Origin: CAZIOH01 sp964540815
GTDB taxonomy: Bacteria > Myxococcota_A > Polyangia > Fen-1088
Reading direction: 5' to 3'
DNA length: 63,773 nucleotides
Assembly: GCA_964540815.1 (NCBI GenBank)
Contig: CAZIOH010000036.1
Span: 1-63,773 of the forward strand
Shown: positions 61,526 to 63,773 of the stretch, in pieces
Layout of the letters: the number at the start of each line of letters is the position of its first letter
How positions within the stretch are numbered: position 1 is the first letter of the stretch
Notes under the pieces: generated by a model
What the model saw: the letters and a program-made list of their open reading frames with translations, nothing else
Told to the model about the DNA's origin: nothing
Databases searched by the model: none
Translations under genes and position numbers: made by a program

Positions 61526-62680
61526 ATGAGCATCAAGTTCATCGGCTACATCGGGTTCAACAACAACTCGGAGATCCACCCCAACCATGGCCGTCAGATC
61601 GACCGCCGCTACGTCGAGGACGCGGCGCGCGCCCAGGAGGAAGGCGGGTTCGACCGGGTCCTCATCCCGTTCGGCTCGTCCTCCCCCGAGAGCCAGATCG
61701 TGGCTGCACACGCTGCCGCCATCACCTCGAAGCTCGGCTTTCTCATCGCGCACCGACCGGGCTTCACCCAGCCTACGCTGGCGGCGCGCCAGCTCGCGAC
61801 CCTGGATCAACTGAGCGAGGGCCGGGTGGCGGTCCACATCATCACCGGGGGCGCGGACGATGAGATGGCGCGCGACGGTGACCACAGCACCAAGACCGAT
61901 CGATACGCCCGCACCGACGAGTACCTGTCGGTGTTGAAGCAGGAGTGGACGGCCGAGAAGCCCTTCGACCACGCGGGGCGGTTCTACAACGTGCGCCAGG
62001 GCTACAGCGCCATCAAGCCCACCAACTTGCCCATCTTCTTCGGCGGGGCCTCCGATGAGGCCATCGACGTGGCGGGACGCCACGCCGACGTCTATGCCCA
62101 CTGGGGCGAGACGAAGGCCCAGGTGCGCGAGCTCATCGGTCGGGTGCGGGAGTCGGCGGGTCGTCAGGGCCGGGGCGGCAAGGTGGGGTTCAGCATGTCG
62201 CTGCGACCGATCATCGCGGAGACGGAGGAGGCGGCCTGGCGGCGGGCCGACGAGATCGTGGCGCGGGTGCGGGCGCTCCGCGAGGCGTCGGGCGTCGCCG
62301 TCAGCGGACATGCGCCGCCGAACGCCGGCTCGCAGCGGCTGTTGCAGACGGCCGCTGCCGGGTATCGGGTCGACGAGCGGCTGTGGACCGGGGTGGCGGC
62401 GGTGGGCGGCGCACAGGGCAACTCGACGGGCCTGGTCGGCACGCCGGACCAGGTGGCCGAGGCCCTGCTCGAGTACGCCGAGCTTGGCGTGGATCACTTC
62501 CTCATCCGCGGATTCGAGCCGCTCGGTGACGCCATCGCCTACGGACGGGAGCTGATTCCGCGCGTACGGGCCCTGGTGGCGGCGCGCGAGCGTGAGGCCT
62601 TCACGGCGGCGAGCGGCGGCTTCGCCGCACGCGGGCGGGCGGCGGGCGCCCCCCCGCGTGCCCCCCACGGAATCGGATGA
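61526..62680 (+). CDS. ssuD: SsuD-like FMNH2-dependent monooxygenase, second copy
   Basis: A 384-residue LLM-class flavin monooxygenase similar to the one at 19829-20917. Shared phrases: HRPGFTQPTLAARQLATLDQLSEGR, HIITGGADDE, FFGGASDEAID and RLWTGVAAVGGAQGNSTGLVG. Compared with E. coli SsuD, the Cys54 position is Ser and the Arg226/His228 region reads SMSLRP, as in the first copy. The first residues (KFIGYIGFNNNSEIHPNHG) are typical of a branch found in sulfonate clusters of other bacteria. The ATG at 61526 has AGGAG seven bases upstream. The last 35 residues are an Ala/Gly/Pro-rich tail. It overlaps the ssuA gene by four bases. Confidence 0.88.
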   Translation: MSIKFIGYIGFNNNSEIHPNHGRQIDRRYVEDAARAQEEGGFDRVLIPFGSSSPESQIVAAHAAAITSKLGFLIAHRPGFTQPTLAARQLATLDQLSEGRVAVHIITGGADDEMARDGDHSTKTDRYARTDEYLSVLKQEWTAEKPFDHAGRFYNVRQGYSAIKPTNLPIFFGGASDEAIDVAGRHADVYAHWGETKAQVRELIGRVRESAGRQGRGGKVGFSMSLRPIIAETEEAAWRRADEIVARVRALREASGVAVSGHAPPNAGSQRLLQTAAAGYRVDERLWTGVAAVGGAQGNSTGLVGTPDQVAEALLEYAELGVDHFLIRGFEPLGDAIAYGRELIPRVRALVAAREREAFTAASGGFAARGRAAGAPPRAPHGIG

Positions 62681-63669
62681 GCGCGCGAGGCCTGGCGATG
62701 GGGCGGCGGCTGGCGCTCGCTGCCGTCGTCGCTACAGCGGCGGGCTGTCACACGCGTGCGAACGGTGGTGGCGGTCCCGCTGACACCGCCACCTCCTCCT
62801 CCGTCCTCCGCGTGGCCAGTCAGAAGGGCGGCACCAAGGCGATGTTGACGGCGGCCGGTGTCCTCGGCGACGTGCCCTATCGCATCGAGTGGGCGGAGTT
62901 CCCGGCCGCCCAGCACCTGCTCGAGGCGCTGGGGGCGGGCGCCGTCGACGTGGGCGGCGTGGGGGACGCTCCCTTCCAGTTCGCGTACCAGGCGGGCAGC
63001 CCGATCAAGGCCGTTCAGGCGATCCGCTACGACCCGAGGACCACGGCCAGCGCCATCCTGGTCCCGGCGGGCTCGACCATCCGGACGCTCGGTGACCTCA
63101 AAGGCCGGCGCGTGGCCACCGGGCGCGGCTCGGCGGGGCATTACCTGCTGCTGCGGGCGCTCGTGCGGGCTCATCTCGCGGTCGGCGACGTGACCCTGGT
63201 CTTCCTGGCTCCCGGTGATGCCAAGGCGGCCTTCTCGTCCGGGGCGGTCGATGCCTGGTCCACGTGGAACCCCTACGTCGGTGCGGCCGTGCTCCACGAC
63301 GGTGCGCGCGTGCTGCCGGACAGCCTCGGTCTGTCGACGGGCACGGGGTTCATCGCGGCGAGCGAGCGGGCCATCAAGGAGAAGCGTGCGCTCATCGAGG
63401 ACTTCCTGCGCCGCAACGCGCGCGCACAGCTATGGGCGGTCTCGCACGCGGAGGACTTCGCGAAGGTGCTGGCCTCCGAGACGGGCCTGCCGGCGGACGT
63501 TGCCCGCTACACCGCGGACCGTGGCGTGCGCAGCACGTTGCCTCTCGATGGAGCGCTGCTCGCCGAGCAGCGCCAGGTCCTGTCGACCTTCCGGGCGGCG
63601 GGTGCGCTGCCTGCCGAGCGGAACTTCGCCAGCGGGTTTGATCCCACCTTGTTTCGGGGCACGGAATGA
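62677..63669 (+). CDS. ssuA: Sulfonate ABC transporter substrate-binding lipoprotein, second set
   Basis: A 330-residue SsuA-type binding protein. Signal with lipobox TAAGC, then SQKGGTKAMLTAAGVLGDVPYRIEWAEFPAAQHLLEALGAGAVDVGGVGDAPFQFAYQAG, an LGDLKGRRVATGRGSAGHYLLL hinge, SSGAVDAWSTWNPYVGAAV and an ERAIKEKRALIEDFL segment. This is closer to classical SsuA than the protein at 17815-18858. The ATG overlaps the ssuD stop (ATGA). It ends the operon; a hairpin follows about 60 bases later. Confidence 0.9.
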   Translation: MSARGLAMGRRLALAAVVATAAGCHTRANGGGGPADTATSSSVLRVASQKGGTKAMLTAAGVLGDVPYRIEWAEFPAAQHLLEALGAGAVDVGGVGDAPFQFAYQAGSPIKAVQAIRYDPRTTASAILVPAGSTIRTLGDLKGRRVATGRGSAGHYLLLRALVRAHLAVGDVTLVFLAPGDAKAAFSSGAVDAWSTWNPYVGAAVLHDGARVLPDSLGLSTGTGFIAASERAIKEKRALIEDFLRRNARAQLWAVSHAEDFAKVLASETGLPADVARYTADRGVRSTLPLDGALLAEQRQVLSTFRAAGALPAERNFASGFDPTLFRGTE

Positions 63670-63727
63670 CTGGCTCTCATCCAGCAACGGGGGCGGGGAC
63701 TGCGGCCCAGAGAGCAGTCGATTGAAT

Positions 63728-63762
63728 CGGGGACGTGGCTCGCTGCCGCTCGCACGTCCCCG
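63728..63762 (+). terminator. Hairpin after the second organosulfur operon
   Basis: CGGGGACGTG and CACGTCCCCG form a perfect 10-base stem with a 15-base loop, about 60 bases after the ssuA stop. No T-run follows, so termination would need a factor or act only as an RNA 3' end stabiliser. Confidence 0.5.
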
Positions 63763-63773
63763 CGCCCCTCTCG

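Overview
The window comes from a very GC-rich bacterium, most likely a myxobacterium (Myxococcota, probably Polyangia/Sorangiineae). This is inferred from the strong G/C bias at third codon positions, the Ala/Asp/Gly-rich lipoprotein, the polyproline TonB-dependent receptor, a relic of a DUF222-HNH gene, and many hexanucleotide repeats. The sequence alone does not prove the taxonomy. One run of 100 N (33085-33184) marks an assembly gap inside an operon.

Layout. 1-1500: the tail of an unknown gene and a carbohydrate-porin gene without a recognisable start codon. 1587-10409: a metal-transport island. It holds a degenerate P-type ATPase that has lost the catalytic motifs, an ExoD-like membrane protein, an APC permease, a one-helix small protein and a complete HMA-type P1B ATPase with the same N-terminal layout. 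10423-16878 (minus strand): hydrolase, lipoprotein, TonB-dependent receptor, BisC-type molybdoenzyme. 17060-20917 (minus): a full ssu set (ATPase, binding protein, permease, FMN-dependent monooxygenase). 21148-23472: an Old Yellow Enzyme and a methyltransferase gene flanked by repeat elements. 23631-29520 (minus): a Dpp/Gsi-type peptide ABC importer. 29758-35533: an SfnB/DszC-like acyl-CoA dehydrogenase, then divergently an AprA-like flavoprotein, a gap-split iron-sulfur candidate/HEAT-repeat protein and a Rieske oxygenase pair. 35549-37535: decayed genes, including a frameshifted DUF222-HNH endonuclease. 37586-42583: an unusual importer with one binding protein, two permeases and two different ATPases. 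43125-49197 (minus): sulfate/thiosulfate importer and an ABC exporter. 49416-52490: an SDR and tonB-exbB-exbD. 52509-55215: methyltransferase and a large membrane protein. 55239-63669: a DszB-like protein, a LysR regulator and a second organosulfur operon (ssuC, ssuB, thiol dioxygenase, rhodanese, ssuD, ssuA).

How it fits together. From about 10.4 kb to the end the genes read as one large organosulfur-scavenging region. An outer-membrane receptor with its own TonB system could bring substrates into the periplasm. Several ABC importers (two Ssu-type, one peptide-type, one with asymmetric ATPases, one sulfate/thiosulfate) could move them inside. Flavin monooxygenases, a Rieske oxygenase, an AprA-like flavoprotein, a BisC-type reductase, a thiol dioxygenase and a rhodanese protein could release or handle the sulfur. 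The genes are seen in the sequence; the joint pathway is inference.

The most notable points are the active/pseudo P-type ATPase pair, the importer whose two ATPases carry complementary defects predicted to fall in one composite ATP site, the AprA-like/HEAT/Rieske cluster of unknown substrate, a DszB homologue without the catalytic cysteine, and a family of hexanucleotide inverted repeats flanking one gene.
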